In this document: positions 16,150-26,417 of the stretch, one piece after another | Layout of the letters: each line of letters starts with the position of its first letter | Numbering within the stretch: the first letter of the stretch is position 1 | Source of the DNA: an uncultured Verrucomicrobiota bacterium | GTDB lineage: Bacteria; Verrucomicrobiota; Verrucomicrobiae; Verrucomicrobiales; DEV007 | Direction of reading: 5' to 3' | Assembly (NCBI GenBank): GCA_902591645.1 | Contig: CACJBM010000007.1 | Span: 1 to 51,033, forward strand | Length of the DNA: 51,033 bases | Notes under the pieces: generated by a model | Seen by the model: only the letters and a program-made list of their open reading frames with translations | Databases searched by the model: none | What the model was told of the DNA's origin: nothing | Program-made: the position numbers and the translations under genes

Positions 16150-17334
16150 ATGAATCTTTACCCAATTAAGATTCAATTCTTTCTGAGTTACGCCGCCCTT
16201 GGCAGTATAGCTCCATTAATGGCTCTTCTCTTAAAGGAAGCAAAAGACTTTAGCCCAAGACAAATCGCCATCACTCTGAGCGTTTCAAGCATTGGAATGC
16301 TTTTCACGCCAGCCTTAATGACTTATCTCGCAGACAAGTCAATTGATTCGCGTAAAATTTTAAGATTTATTTTTTCAATTACAGCAGGCTCGTTAATTGC
16401 AGTTTATTATTTAACTGATCCATTTCATGTAACTCTCAGCTGGACCATCTATAGCATAGCCTTCATCCCCACTCTGCCTCTACTAGATGGTTACTTTTTC
16501 AATCACAACGAAAAACTGAAAGAGCGTGGAGAAAAAGCTCTCGAATACCAAAAGATTAGAATCTGGGGGTCAATTGGATTCATTGCACCAAGTTCAATTT
16601 TATTTTTTACTCTTAGCGGTGAAAAAGATATCGCAAATTCACTTTGGTGCGCAGTTACATTCTGCATCCTGTCCCTACTTGCGACCTACTTAATGCAGAA
16701 CCCCTCCTCCTCTCAAAAGGTCACCTTAGAGAAGCCAACGACAGAAGCTTTCCGCGTTCTTCTGTCTCCGCGACTAATACCATTCTGCGTCGGCATATTT
16801 TTTTCCTACACTGCCGCAAACTGTTACTACCCTTACCTGTCAGTCTTCTTCAAAGAATCAATCGGCATTCAAAATAATCATATCACAGCAATAACTTCGA
16901 TAGGCGTTGCTATCGAAATTATTTATCTCCTCAACCTTACGAAATTAAAAAAATGGCTAGGATTTCGTGGGGTAATGACGGTAGGCCTAAGCTCAATGGC
17001 TATCAGATTGTCAATTTTGGCTACGTTCCCTTCACTAAAAACAGCTTTAATTATTCAACTCTTCCACGGTTTAGAAATTCTTTCAATGTTCGTTCTTCCT
17101 ATAATGTATCTTGATCAAGTGTCCGGTGCAGGGTTCCGAAATTCGATCCAAGGCGCATTTACTATCCTAATAACCGTGCCTTCCCGTCTTCTCGGTTTTG
17201 TAATTGCCGGTGAAATTGCCCGCGTCTATGGAGCGAAGGAAGTCATTTACGCTGGATCATTCCTTTCTGCCTTTGGAATGCTTATAATTCTTATTTTCCT
17301 AAAAACAGACACCAGCACTGAAGGCACTAACTAA
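16150..17334 (+). CDS. MFS transporter (MFS_1-like family)
   Basis: This 394-residue protein has about 12 membrane helices, with a charged central loop (residues about 180-200) separating the halves. The N-terminal helices (SYAALGSIAPLMALLLKEAKDFSPRQI) resemble the LacY/nucleoside-symporter-like MFS group. The substrate cannot be read. It follows the dehydrogenase by 8 bases and its last 4 bases overlap the convergent aminotransferase gene. Confidence 0.8.
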   Translation: MNLYPIKIQFFLSYAALGSIAPLMALLLKEAKDFSPRQIAITLSVSSIGMLFTPALMTYLADKSIDSRKILRFIFSITAGSLIAVYYLTDPFHVTLSWTIYSIAFIPTLPLLDGYFFNHNEKLKERGEKALEYQKIRIWGSIGFIAPSSILFFTLSGEKDIANSLWCAVTFCILSLLATYLMQNPSSSQKVTLEKPTTEAFRVLLSPRLIPFCVGIFFSYTAANCYYPYLSVFFKESIGIQNNHITAITSIGVAIEIIYLLNLTKLKKWLGFRGVMTVGLSSMAIRLSILATFPSLKTALIIQLFHGLEILSMFVLPIMYLDQVSGAGFRNSIQGAFTILITVPSRLLGFVIAGEIARVYGAKEVIYAGSFLSAFGMLIILIFLKTDTSTEGTN

Positions 17335-18197
17335 GGATCAATTTCACCTTGGACTAATCCATTAAATTCATTCCTTATCTTCAAGAAATGATTGCTCTCC
17401 AATTCATTCAAGGACACCCCATCAATACTCTCAATCGGCTGTATTTGTCTAAGAGTTGAAGTCAGAAATGCTGAATCAACACTGGTCAGATCAGCCACGG
17501 GGAAATCAATCTGGCTTACTTCAATACCAATTCTATTACATATATCAAGCACCAGAGCACGAGTAACTCCGGCCAAGCATCCTGATGAAAGTGGTGGAGT
17601 TATTAATTGGCCATTGGCAACAATGAAAATATTACTGCCGGACCCTTCGCATAAGTTGCCGGACACATTGCCGAAAATTGCTTCTCTGGCTCCTTTAGAG
17701 TGCGCAAGCGCCAAAGCCACAACATTTTCTCCATAGGATGTCGTCTTTATTCCGACTAAGGCCCCACGTTCGTTCCTTAAATATGGAACGGAAATAACTT
17801 TACTATGAGCTGGCTGTTCAGGCGCTTCGGAAGATGCAACAATAACGTTCTCAGAATCCGAGCCCTTCTCAGAGCCAAGCGGAGCCCTCCCTGCCGTAAT
17901 TGTAATCCTTAATCGTGCAGGAACCTCATTGTTCAAAGCAAGGACCGCCTGACACGCATCACTTAAGAGTTCAGGCTCAGGGACATTCAATCCGAAGGGT
18001 TGAGCTGATTTCGTCAAACGCTCATAGTGCCTAGTAAAAGCAAACGGAATAGCGCCATCATAAGAAATCAATGTTTCAAAGACCCCATCACCAGTCAAAA
18101 GACCATGATCAAATGGAGAGACCCTAGCCTCTCCTTCTTCGACGATACTCCCATTTATCCACAATTTGTTATGGGAGCTCTGATCACCTAGATTCAT
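17331..18197 (-). CDS. class IV PLP aminotransferase or aminodeoxychorismate lyase
   Basis: Fold type IV PLP enzyme of 288 residues. The N-terminal motif DHGLLTGDGVFETL, the Schiff-base lysine K151 in IKTTSYGENV, E184 in CEGSGSNIF and the C-terminal phosphate-binding GCLAGVTRA are all present. The family includes branched-chain aminotransferase, D-amino-acid aminotransferase and aminodeoxychorismate lyase (PabC). The KTTSY form favours PabC-like or a general aminotransferase, but this is not decisive. The start ATG at 18197 has no SD; a TATAAT box lies about 25 bases upstream with no clear -35. Confidence 0.85.
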   Translation of the reverse strand: MNLGDQSSHNKLWINGSIVEEGEARVSPFDHGLLTGDGVFETLISYDGAIPFAFTRHYERLTKSAQPFGLNVPEPELLSDACQAVLALNNEVPARLRITITAGRAPLGSEKGSDSENVIVASSEAPEQPAHSKVISVPYLRNERGALVGIKTTSYGENVVALALAHSKGAREAIFGNVSGNLCEGSGSNIFIVANGQLITPPLSSGCLAGVTRALVLDICNRIGIEVSQIDFPVADLTSVDSAFLTSTLRQIQPIESIDGVSLNELESNHFLKIRNEFNGLVQGEIDP

Positions 18198-18299
18198 TAT
18201 TATAAGTTGTAGTATATTTAAATTATACGTCGTGGCCTAAACTTCCCTATCATAAAGAGTTCATTTCTGCTAATTCTTATTACTAATGACTTGAATCTG

Positions 18300-19190
18300 A
18301 TGAGTTTTGCGATTTCAACTGCTATATTATTTGCCTTTTCAGCGATCTGTAACACAAAGGTCTCGCGGCAGATGGATCAAATCACCGCAAACCTAATTAG
18401 ACTTTTAATTGCAACATTTATTTTGGGCGTTGCCACATTAATTATTGATCCAAAGAGCTTCCATGCAGAAGCCTCTAAGTGGTTAATATTCAGCGGAATA
18501 GTAGGTTTTGGAATTGGCGATATCGCTCTATTCATCGCTCTTTCAAAAATCGGGTCTAGGTTAACAATTCTAATTAATTTTTGTACAGCCACATTAGTCG
18601 GAGCCTCATCAGACTGGCTATGGCTAGGCGACACAATTAATCCAGAAACTCTCATTTATATATTTTGCATCCTTGCAGGACTCTCAATTGCACTTTACTC
18701 CAAAAACCTAGGATCAAATAATATCAGATCCTATAAAATAGGAATTATTGCCGCAACAATCGCAGGCATCGGCCAAGGAATGGGGGCATCTATTAGTCGC
18801 CACGCCACAACAATTGCAGGTTATAACGACGTCACAATCGGAGGAATTAGTCAGGCCTTCCAAAGAGTCTTTGCAGGCTTTTTATTCCTATTACTAATTT
18901 TTCTTATCAAGAAATTCGCAGCCCGAAGAGAGACTATTTCACCCGTTAATAAAAAACCAATTAATTGGCTGATTTTTGCTGCCCTTTTTGGCCCTGTCTT
19001 AGGAGTGAGTTGCTTTCAAGCATCATTGCAGACAATGACTAGCGGCGAATCAATGGCCATCGTTGCCACGAGCCCGATCATCCTAATTCCATTGGCGCTC
19101 ATCTTTGAAAAAGATAGACCTACCATGGTGTCCGTTCTTGGAGGAATTATCGCCGTCAGCGGAGTAATCGGAATGGCTCTTTCTAGCTAA
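18300..19190 (+). CDS. EamA/DMT-family transporter
   Basis: A 10-helix drug/metabolite transporter of about 296 residues with the two EamA repeats. The GFGIGDIALFIALSKIG and SWGESM-like (TSGESMAIVATSPII) stretches are typical. I take the ATG at 18300; a TTG at 18291 in frame would add three residues. The substrate is unknown. The last 8 bases overlap the convergent obg gene. It is divergent from the aminotransferase gene. Confidence 0.85.
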   Translation: MSFAISTAILFAFSAICNTKVSRQMDQITANLIRLLIATFILGVATLIIDPKSFHAEASKWLIFSGIVGFGIGDIALFIALSKIGSRLTILINFCTATLVGASSDWLWLGDTINPETLIYIFCILAGLSIALYSKNLGSNNIRSYKIGIIAATIAGIGQGMGASISRHATTIAGYNDVTIGGISQAFQRVFAGFLFLLLIFLIKKFAARRETISPVNKKPINWLIFAALFGPVLGVSCFQASLQTMTSGESMAIVATSPIILIPLALIFEKDRPTMVSVLGGIIAVSGVIGMALSS

Positions 19191-20226
19191 CTTCCTTGCC
19201 TATTAATTCCTCGAGCCTGTCTTTAAGTGACTCAATCCCAAGTCCAGTGAGAGCCGACACCCCAATGACTTCTATGCGGGAAAATCTAGATTTTAATATA
19301 TCAAAATTTGCTCCTGCCTCATCTATGTCCATTTTATTTGCAATAATCATCCAATCTCTAGAAGCAAGTTCATCGCTATAAAGCTTAATCTCCTTCCTAA
19401 GAGTTTGAATGTCCTCGACTGGATCCCTCATATCACTGCCCGCTATGTCGACAACAAAAAGTAATAATTTACATCGCATAATGTGGCGAAGAAAATCATG
19501 TCCTAGCCCCACATTTTCATGCGCCCCCTCAATGATACCAGGTATGTCTGCGACGGTAGCTCGCACTGCACTATTGAATTCAATAACTCCCACTGAAGGC
19601 TGAAGTGTAGTAAATGGATAATTAGCAACTTTAGGCTTTGCCGATGATAAAACGCTCAACAGGCTGGACTTGCCTGCATTAGGAAAACCAACAAACCCAG
19701 CATCACCAATCTGCCGCAATTCAAGATAGAAAAATCCTTCTTGACCTTTTTCACCAAGAGTATGCTCCTGAGGGGCTTGGTTAGTGGAAGATTTAAAATG
19801 GACATTTCCCTTGCCTCCCTTTCCGGATTTCGCAATAACAAATTGCTCTCCATTCATTGTAAGATCAGCTATAGGTTCAACTTTCAGCTTGAGCTCCTCT
19901 ATTGAAACTCCGGGCTGGTCAGACTCATAGACAAGCGTCCCAGGAGGAACCCTAACAACAAGTTCTTTACCAGACTTGCCATGCTTTCCCCTACCCTGAC
20001 CATGAGCTCCAGATTTTGCTATTAATCGTGAGTTGAAAAACAAATGAGTCAGATTGTCTGTATCTGAAGCAACTTTCAAAATAACGTCTCCACCGTCTCC
20101 ACCGTCTCCACCATCAGGCCCTCCCTTTGGAACATATTTTTCTCTTCGGAAATGCACTATGCCATTACCTCCGTCACCTGCCCGCACGTAAATTCGGACA
20201 TGATCAACAAATTGTCTTTTTTTCAA
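19183..20226 (-). CDS. obgE: Obg-family GTPase
   Basis: Obg is an essential GTPase in ribosome maturation and stress control. The glycine-rich Obg fold (residues 1-about 160, with a triple GGD repeat) is followed by the G domain: P-loop GFPNAGKS from G180, switch residues in YPFTTLQP, DIPGI and NKMD. At 347 residues it lacks the optional C-terminal OCT domain. The start is a TTG, giving MKKRQFVDHVRIYV, the standard N-terminus, with an AGGT 8 bases upstream that could act as a weak SD. The usual neighbours rplU and rpmA are not next to it. Confidence 0.95.
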   Translation of the reverse strand: MKKRQFVDHVRIYVRAGDGGNGIVHFRREKYVPKGGPDGGDGGDGGDVILKVASDTDNLTHLFFNSRLIAKSGAHGQGRGKHGKSGKELVVRVPPGTLVYESDQPGVSIEELKLKVEPIADLTMNGEQFVIAKSGKGGKGNVHFKSSTNQAPQEHTLGEKGQEGFFYLELRQIGDAGFVGFPNAGKSSLLSVLSSAKPKVANYPFTTLQPSVGVIEFNSAVRATVADIPGIIEGAHENVGLGHDFLRHIMRCKLLLFVVDIAGSDMRDPVEDIQTLRKEIKLYSDELASRDWMIIANKMDIDEAGANFDILKSRFSRIEVIGVSALTGLGIESLKDRLEELIGKEVS

Positions 20227-20435
20227 TTTAATTACCTGTTTTCAGGAAGAAGATATTTAGTTTAGTTACGCTAAAACGCAAACACAGCAATTGTACTATT
20301 TGCATAGAATTGTCAGTAAAACACTTCATGAAACAACTTAATTAAAAATTTTGTAATCAAATAAATGTGTAAGCATCATTCATAAAGCGCATAATTGTGC
20401 TAAATCTGAAGACTACTCTGCCTTGATTTTATCCA
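20227..20435. other. 209-base divergent intergenic region, obg to bamD-like gene
   Basis: This AT-rich gap must hold the promoters of obg (minus) and the envelope operon (plus). I see no tRNA, no small RNA with a clear terminator and no strong paired promoter boxes. CCTG-tttt-CAGG at about 20235-20246 is a short inverted repeat only. Confidence 0.5.
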
Positions 20436-21578
20436 ATGATGCAAATACGATCTATAATGACCAAAAGCCAGCTCCGTTTAATCCTTTTTTTGGCTCATTG
20501 TTTCTTCTTTTTATGTGTGGCCCCCTCATCCCACGCAAAAATCCTAGATTACTTTAAAAAGGACCTATCTAAAGTACCAACCAAAGAAAAACTTACTGCT
20601 CAAGAACCGCTTGCTAAAAAGAAGTTAGACCAAGCTTTGAATTATGAAAAGAACGGCATGAAATCCAAAGCCGTTTCTCAATATCAATACATCATCAAAA
20701 ATTACCCATTCACTTCGTCCGCTCCAACCAGCCAATTTAAACTGGCTGAACATTTCATGGAAAAAGGAAAACTGAAGAAAGCCTTCTCTTCTTTTCAGGA
20801 CTTTGTAGACAGATACAAATCAAGCCCTAATTACATAAAAGCAATTCAATCCCAATACGATATCGCGCGCTCTGCACAAGCGCAAAACAGTAACCATAAA
20901 GTATTTTTTCTTCCAAAAAAGTTTCAACAATCGGACCTCCTTGAATGGTTCACATCAATCATAGACAATGCTCCTTTCTCTACCCTAGCTCCACTCGCTC
21001 AATTCGCCATAGCCGAACTGTATCAAGCTGATGAGAAGCCCTCCTTAGCAATTTCAGCTTACCAGTCACTAGTGGACAAACATCCTAACCACCCAAAATC
21101 ACCAGAAGCACAATTCAGAATCGGAGAAATTGCACGGCAAAAAATTGAGACCGGCAGCAGGGACCATGCAAACATTGTATCAGCAAGGAACGCCATGGAG
21201 GATGTGATCGTCGCTTATGAAAATAGCCCCAGAGCAAAAGAAGCCAAGATTGCGCTAGCAAAATTTGAAGCAATTGAAGCAAAACAATTTTATGAAACCG
21301 GTTTATTTTATGAGAAGCAAAATCAATTAAGGAGCGCCGTAATCTATTACGAAAAAGCATCAAATTCCAAGGACCCTATAATCCGCAGCAATGCTTTAAA
21401 GAAGCTTGCATTTTTTCAAAAGAATTCCCCCATACAGGGAGCATCAAAAGTAAAAACTCCAATAGAAAAGGAACCAAAGGAAGATTTGCCACTTTCACCT
21501 CGCTCCGATTCAAGTAAAACAATATCGAATGAGAAGAAGGGACCAGTAATACTCCCTCCTCCCCCCTCAGAAAGTTAG
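20436..21578 (+). CDS. BamD-like outer-membrane assembly TPR protein
   Basis: The product is a secreted TPR protein resembling BamD/YfiO, which with BamA inserts beta-barrel proteins. A signal peptide (hydrophobic LILFLAHCFFFLCVAP, then SSHA cleavage region) is followed by TPR units such as ALNYEKNGMKSKAVSQYQYI and EAQFRIGEIARQK up to about residue 340, then a proline-rich tail. Cys is present in the signal region, but no clean lipobox is visible, so lipid anchoring is uncertain. A second ATG at 20457 is an equally good start. It heads a five-gene plus-strand group with lptE 42 bases downstream. Confidence 0.75.
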   Translation: MMQIRSIMTKSQLRLILFLAHCFFFLCVAPSSHAKILDYFKKDLSKVPTKEKLTAQEPLAKKKLDQALNYEKNGMKSKAVSQYQYIIKNYPFTSSAPTSQFKLAEHFMEKGKLKKAFSSFQDFVDRYKSSPNYIKAIQSQYDIARSAQAQNSNHKVFFLPKKFQQSDLLEWFTSIIDNAPFSTLAPLAQFAIAELYQADEKPSLAISAYQSLVDKHPNHPKSPEAQFRIGEIARQKIETGSRDHANIVSARNAMEDVIVAYENSPRAKEAKIALAKFEAIEAKQFYETGLFYEKQNQLRSAVIYYEKASNSKDPIIRSNALKKLAFFQKNSPIQGASKVKTPIEKEPKEDLPLSPRSDSSKTISNEKKGPVILPPPPSES

Positions 21579-21620
21579 ATTCGATTTCCAATAGTCATAA
21601 CCGCCTAACTATTTTCAGCT

Positions 21621-22151
21621 TTGTCATCATATAGATTAAAAAAAGCACAATTCGCTATACATTCTATCATCATTCTGATCGGAATGAGCTCATGCATAGG
21701 CTATCGGCTTGGAAACAATAAACCCGCTCACCTGCAAGAACTGAGCTCAATCTCTGTACCTATATTCAAAAATGAGACCCTCGAGCCCCGATTACAAACA
21801 CTTGTAACGAATGCTACAATCAAAGCCATACACCAAACTGGTGCCTATCGGGTATCCAAACCTAACCATTCTGATGCCACCTTATTCGCTACAATTGAAA
21901 AAATAACAAGAAAGCAATTAAGATCTGCGCGTGAAAACGTTTTAAAAACCAAAGAAATTGAAATCGTTATCGAGATGATATTTTCTCTTGAAGAAAACCT
22001 TACTGGCAAAACATTAGACAAAGGTACAATCATAGGCCGTAGCACTAGTTATTTGGATTCAAACTTTCAATTAACTAAACGACAAGCCATACAACTAGCC
22101 GCTAATGATTTAGCAAAAAAAATATCGGCTCGTATAAGTGAAGGTTTTTAA
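21621..22151 (+). CDS. lptE: LptE-like LPS-assembly lipoprotein
   Basis: LptE plugs the LptD barrel that exports lipopolysaccharide to the outer membrane. The N-terminal hydrophobic stretch (FAIHSIIILIGMSS) leads to C25, a lipoprotein-like site, although the lipobox MSSC is not canonical. The mature start IGYRLGNNK and the stretch ISVPIFKNETLEPRLQTLV are typical of the LptE family. The start is a TTG; the next in-frame ATG would remove the signal peptide. It follows the BamD-like gene by 42 bases and precedes rsmI by 15 bases. lptD is not in the window. Confidence 0.8.
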   Translation: MSSYRLKKAQFAIHSIIILIGMSSCIGYRLGNNKPAHLQELSSISVPIFKNETLEPRLQTLVTNATIKAIHQTGAYRVSKPNHSDATLFATIEKITRKQLRSARENVLKTKEIEIVIEMIFSLEENLTGKTLDKGTIIGRSTSYLDSNFQLTKRQAIQLAANDLAKKISARISEGF

Positions 22152-22166
22152 TTATTTATAATTTTA

Positions 22167-22880
22167 ATGGAGAGCCAGCTAGGCAGACTATTCATAGTTT
22201 CCACCCCAATCGGAAATTTATTGGACATCTCACCCAGAGCAATCGAATGCTTAAAAGCCGTCGACATTATCGCATGTGAGGATACTCGACACAGCGGAAA
22301 ACTGTTAAGCAAATACCAAATTGAAACTACCAGAATAAGTTTGCACAAACACAATGAGGCTTCTAGGACCGCCAATCTTATTGAAAAACTTAAAAACGGT
22401 TATGATGTAGCTTATATAACTGATGCAGGAACTCCATTAATATCTGATCCAGGATCAAGACTCGTTCATCTAGTCTCATCAGAAGATTGCGAAGTTATAG
22501 TGATCCCGGGTCCGTCAGCAGTGACCGCGGCTCTTGCTGGGTCGGGATTCCCTGCTGATCGTTTTTATTTTGGCGGTTTTTTATCGACCAAGAAAAAGGC
22601 CCGGCAAGATGAACTTCAAGAATCATTACACAGAGCAGAAACTTCTATTTTCTTTGACTCTCCTTACCGAATCGCATCTACCCTTGAAATGCTATCAACC
22701 CTTGATCAGGAAAGAGCAATTGTTGTAGCTCGAGAATTAACTAAAAAGTTCGAAGAATTTAAAAGAGGAAACGCACTTGAACTCGCTAAATTATTTTCAC
22801 AAAAACCGGTGAAAGGTGAAATCGTTATTGTTATTAGTGGAACGGGCACCCCACGTTGGCTAAATACAAAACAATCCTAA
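22167..22880 (+). CDS. rsmI: 16S rRNA (cytidine-1402-2'-O)-methyltransferase
   Basis: RsmI methylates C1402 of 16S rRNA using SAM, with RsmH adding the base methyl group. Family signatures present are STPIGNLLDISPRA, CEDTRHSGKLL, ITDAGTPLISDPG and VIPGPSAVTAAL. The 237-residue length is slightly short because the usual C-terminal extension is reduced. It lies 15 bases after lptE and 38 before the large repeat-protein gene. Confidence 0.95.
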   Translation: MESQLGRLFIVSTPIGNLLDISPRAIECLKAVDIIACEDTRHSGKLLSKYQIETTRISLHKHNEASRTANLIEKLKNGYDVAYITDAGTPLISDPGSRLVHLVSSEDCEVIVIPGPSAVTAALAGSGFPADRFYFGGFLSTKKKARQDELQESLHRAETSIFFDSPYRIASTLEMLSTLDQERAIVVARELTKKFEEFKRGNALELAKLFSQKPVKGEIVIVISGTGTPRWLNTKQS

Positions 22881-22918
22881 TATTGCTATATCAATACCAA
22901 TAACTTAAAAAGTAAACA

Positions 22919-25900
22919 ATGCGACTGAATATACCATTCTACAAAGTGGCTGCCGCACTTTGCTTCACTTTGTCATCAGTCTCCTCATTAACAGAGTACA
23001 GCAAGGCACAATCACCTCCGCCTTCGATCAGAAAGGCAATAGACAAACTGTTAAACCCAGATACTGGGAATGAAGCCTTAAAACAAAGCTGCATTCGTAT
23101 AAGCAAAAACCTTAAGTCGTATGTTCAGGCTAAGCTGAGCAAAGAAGTTGACTTGTCAAGAATACTAGTCGATTTCGACACTCAAAAAAAACTCTCTGAC
23201 AAAATTAATCAACTCGACAATCCAAACCGAATTGATGATTTCATCATATATAGCGCGGCATATTTAATTAAATTTCCAAACGATTCAACTTATGCTGAAA
23301 GACTATGGAAGCTCACCGCAATAGTTGATCTGAGAGAGGAAAATGGAAAGTGCCGACTCCTAACCGAGCCTTTCTTTCCTGCACTAATCAATGCCTGCAG
23401 CCAACTCCCTCCGGACAACACCTTTAATTTGGAGGGTCGTTTTTTATCAGCTAGACATTATCAGCGCAAAGGAGAATTTCAAAAACAGGAAGAAGTATTG
23501 GGTGAAATACTCAAGAGAGCCAAACTCTCTCCATCCGCTCGGTACACTGCAATCGGAGAACTTGGAAAGTTAAAAGAATCCCAAGAACTATTCACTGAAG
23601 CACTTGACTTATATACATCCACCAATGACGGCATTGACTCCCATCCTCAGCCAATCGACTTCACTCTGAGAGCAACAATGATTCATCTTGAATTAGGCCA
23701 AAATGCACAGGCTTTACAAAAATTACTCTCACTAAAGAATACAAAGCCCTCATTAAGAAAAATCACATCCTCTCCCAAAACATTAGAAACACTTTTATCA
23801 CTAGCCTCTAATGGAAATGAATTGAGTCTTTATTGGAGTCATTCAAAAACTTGGTGGCCAAAATGGTTGAACTTGCGCAAGGCATCAAAGGCTAAATTAA
23901 ATGTAACTGATCTAAGAATCCCTAATTTAACTGAGTCCGGACAGGTCCAGAAAATCATTGCTCAATCTATAGCCTCTAACAATGTCATTCTTTTCTATGA
24001 TCAGCTAGATCTATTAATGCATAGGCTCAGATGGTGCCCCTCTTCTCTCAATGAAGTAGGAACTACGCTTTGCTTCTTATTACCACAAATTCAAAACAAC
24101 CTGCAAAAAGACGTCCATGAGTTACTCATGCTAATTTGCAATGGGAATTTTAAAGGTAACAAAGAATTTGATAGACGATCTAAACTATACAAAACGATCA
24201 GCTTCTCAGTTATTAACGATCATAACAACGCTATCGAAAACATAAAATCCTTTTTAGATGAAGACTCAGAAAATGATGAAGTCACTGAAACCATTATTAG
24301 ATTATGGGCTCACCTAGCCATCAATGGTAAAACAGAGACACAGGGACCAAAAAACGCACTGGAAACCTTACTAGATTCAAACAAAAAATTGAGCAATAGG
24401 CCTCAGACAGTATTGTCACTGGCTCAAATTTATAGAAAAATTGAAGATTATACAAAAGAAGAACAGCTTCTTTCAAGAGAAGTAAAGGACGCCGAAATAC
24501 GATCCGATCCGCAAGTCCACCAGACCCTCACATCTCGACTCAACGAAATAAGCTTGGGCATAGTCACGACCAAAGAATTCACAGAAGCAATTCAAAATTG
24601 GTTTAATTCGCACTCACCAGAATGGCTGAACTTTGCACTTCCTAGCGGATTGAATGATTCCAGATTGAAAAATGTAGATATCGACAAAGCCTTAGCAAAC
24701 CCATCTTTATTTAATCTATCAAGAGAAGAGCATTTAAAACTACATGTGCTTGTCTCTAGTTCCAAGCAATACCCTCGAGCGCTCAGAGAAGATTCGTTTC
24801 AAAGAGCTTTCACTCAAATTTATTCAAGCTGCCATAAATTTTCGGCTTCAAGAAAAATGTTGCGCGATTTAATTTCAGACGACCGATTCCCACAACAACT
24901 AATTCAAGTGCTTCTTGTTTTTTCTATGGATGAAGCACTAACATTGTCCAGGAAAAGAGACATTACTCACGCAATAACACACCCTCTACTCGACAGGAAA
25001 AATCCCAGAATAGCATCAGCCATACAGACTTACGGCGCATTTGCCAGCGCTGACTTAAACTCCAACGAATCGTTATCCGAATGCTACCAAAATATCAGCT
25101 CAGAAATTCTAGACGCCTCAAGCTTTGCCGTCATTGCTCAGTTATTTGAAAAATCATTGTCTATCGGCTCATTAGATTTAGCAGAAAAAATTCTTAATGA
25201 ATCAACACAATGGAAAGTCCCAAATCAATTAAGACAAAGACAAAAAATATTAACCACTGCCATTAGAACTTCATTCGAAAGAGCGAAATCTTCGATTCCC
25301 TTTGGTGAATCAATGCATAAATTGATAGCTGCACTTTATCCCAATTCAAAACCCGATGAAATTGTTAACATTAGTGATTATAAACAATCTGTAGACTTAA
25401 AAGTCCTATCTGAAAAGGATGCATTCAGTTTGCTGCTTGGAAGGGCATTAAGCGGCACCACAATAGAAAGTTCACCAAGGTTTTGGTTTGAATTGGCAGA
25501 GCTAATGCCGCGAGATCAAAACCAAGTTAAGTTTTCATTTCAATTGATTGAAAACTTGATGCGAAGCAATATTCCTGACCTTGAAAAATCATTCAGCATT
25601 TTTTCTACCCCTTCAATTATAGACACAGATGACAAAGATTTACGTGACCGATTATTTAAAACATTCGAAAAAAATAGAGATAGAGCACAGGAGCCGTTCA
25701 CATATGCAGCAACAATAATTACCGAAACACAATCGGGCGATATCCGCTTAGGTAAATCCGTTAACATTGATGCAGTATGGACAGGATTAAAACACCCAGT
25801 CTTAGAAAGTATACTTATACCCACCAAACTAGGTATACTCATGGCTCATAAAGACATTAAGAAACTCAAAGAAGCACTCCTTAAGATTTCTGACGACCAA

Positions 25901-26410
25901 CTTTTCTCGGCAGATTTGTTAGACGTTAGTTGGCCCGCTCTTATTATGGGTGAACTTACAGACAAAGTTAAAACAGCAAACCTTACAGCCAAAGGCATCA
26001 CAGTTCAGAGCGCAGCCAAAGCAGCTCGTTACTTGGACTTTCAATCCATACGTTTTATTTATGATTCAGCAAAAAGACTCAATGATAAGTCTGTCATTCC
26101 TGAGGGCTGGTTCAAATACCTAGACTCTCAAATTATATCAGAAAGGGACCGATACTCATTGAGAATAATCAATGCAGAATATGAGGAGGACTGGAAAGAA
26201 CTTGCTAAATGGTCGGGAAAAGCAGTCGCAGAGTATCCGACTTACTATAATTATTATCGGCCAAGAGGATACGCACTAGCTAAACTGGGCAAGAACCAAG
26301 AAGCAATAGCTGCCCTTAATATTTACATCAAATACAGCAAAGATGAAGTTCACTGGAAAGACGCTTTAATTTTATTAGACTCTTTAAAATCAAATACCCA
26401 AAATCAATAA
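22919..26410 (+). CDS. 1163-residue secreted helical-repeat (TPR-like) protein of unknown function
   Basis: I do not recognise this family. A signal peptide at residues 1-about 31 (hydrophobic VAAALCFTLSSVSSL) is followed by over 1,100 residues of mostly helical, TPR-like repeats. Recognisable TPR-type units are ELGKLKESQELFTEALDLY near the N-terminal third and GYALAKLGKNQEAIAALN near the C-terminus. No catalytic motif or membrane helix is visible. I infer a periplasmic scaffold. It sits between rsmI and the protease gene with gaps of 38 and 7 bases, so all are probably one transcript. The 7-base gap to the protease suggests they act together. Confidence 0.75.
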   Translation: MRLNIPFYKVAAALCFTLSSVSSLTEYSKAQSPPPSIRKAIDKLLNPDTGNEALKQSCIRISKNLKSYVQAKLSKEVDLSRILVDFDTQKKLSDKINQLDNPNRIDDFIIYSAAYLIKFPNDSTYAERLWKLTAIVDLREENGKCRLLTEPFFPALINACSQLPPDNTFNLEGRFLSARHYQRKGEFQKQEEVLGEILKRAKLSPSARYTAIGELGKLKESQELFTEALDLYTSTNDGIDSHPQPIDFTLRATMIHLELGQNAQALQKLLSLKNTKPSLRKITSSPKTLETLLSLASNGNELSLYWSHSKTWWPKWLNLRKASKAKLNVTDLRIPNLTESGQVQKIIAQSIASNNVILFYDQLDLLMHRLRWCPSSLNEVGTTLCFLLPQIQNNLQKDVHELLMLICNGNFKGNKEFDRRSKLYKTISFSVINDHNNAIENIKSFLDEDSENDEVTETIIRLWAHLAINGKTETQGPKNALETLLDSNKKLSNRPQTVLSLAQIYRKIEDYTKEEQLLSREVKDAEIRSDPQVHQTLTSRLNEISLGIVTTKEFTEAIQNWFNSHSPEWLNFALPSGLNDSRLKNVDIDKALANPSLFNLSREEHLKLHVLVSSSKQYPRALREDSFQRAFTQIYSSCHKFSASRKMLRDLISDDRFPQQLIQVLLVFSMDEALTLSRKRDITHAITHPLLDRKNPRIASAIQTYGAFASADLNSNESLSECYQNISSEILDASSFAVIAQLFEKSLSIGSLDLAEKILNESTQWKVPNQLRQRQKILTTAIRTSFERAKSSIPFGESMHKLIAALYPNSKPDEIVNISDYKQSVDLKVLSEKDAFSLLLGRALSGTTIESSPRFWFELAELMPRDQNQVKFSFQLIENLMRSNIPDLEKSFSIFSTPSIIDTDDKDLRDRLFKTFEKNRDRAQEPFTYAATIITETQSGDIRLGKSVNIDAVWTGLKHPVLESILIPTKLGILMAHKDIKKLKEALLKISDDQLFSADLLDVSWPALIMGELTDKVKTANLTAKGITVQSAAKAARYLDFQSIRFIYDSAKRLNDKSVIPEGWFKYLDSQIISERDRYSLRIINAEYEEDWKELAKWSGKAVAEYPTYYNYYRPRGYALAKLGKNQEAIAALNIYIKYSKDEVHWKDALILLDSLKSNTQNQ

Positions 26411-26417
26411 ATTAGAT

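Noticed and set aside
20088..20114. Tandem 9-base repeat in obg
   Set aside because: It encodes the GGD triplets normal for the glycine-rich Obg fold.
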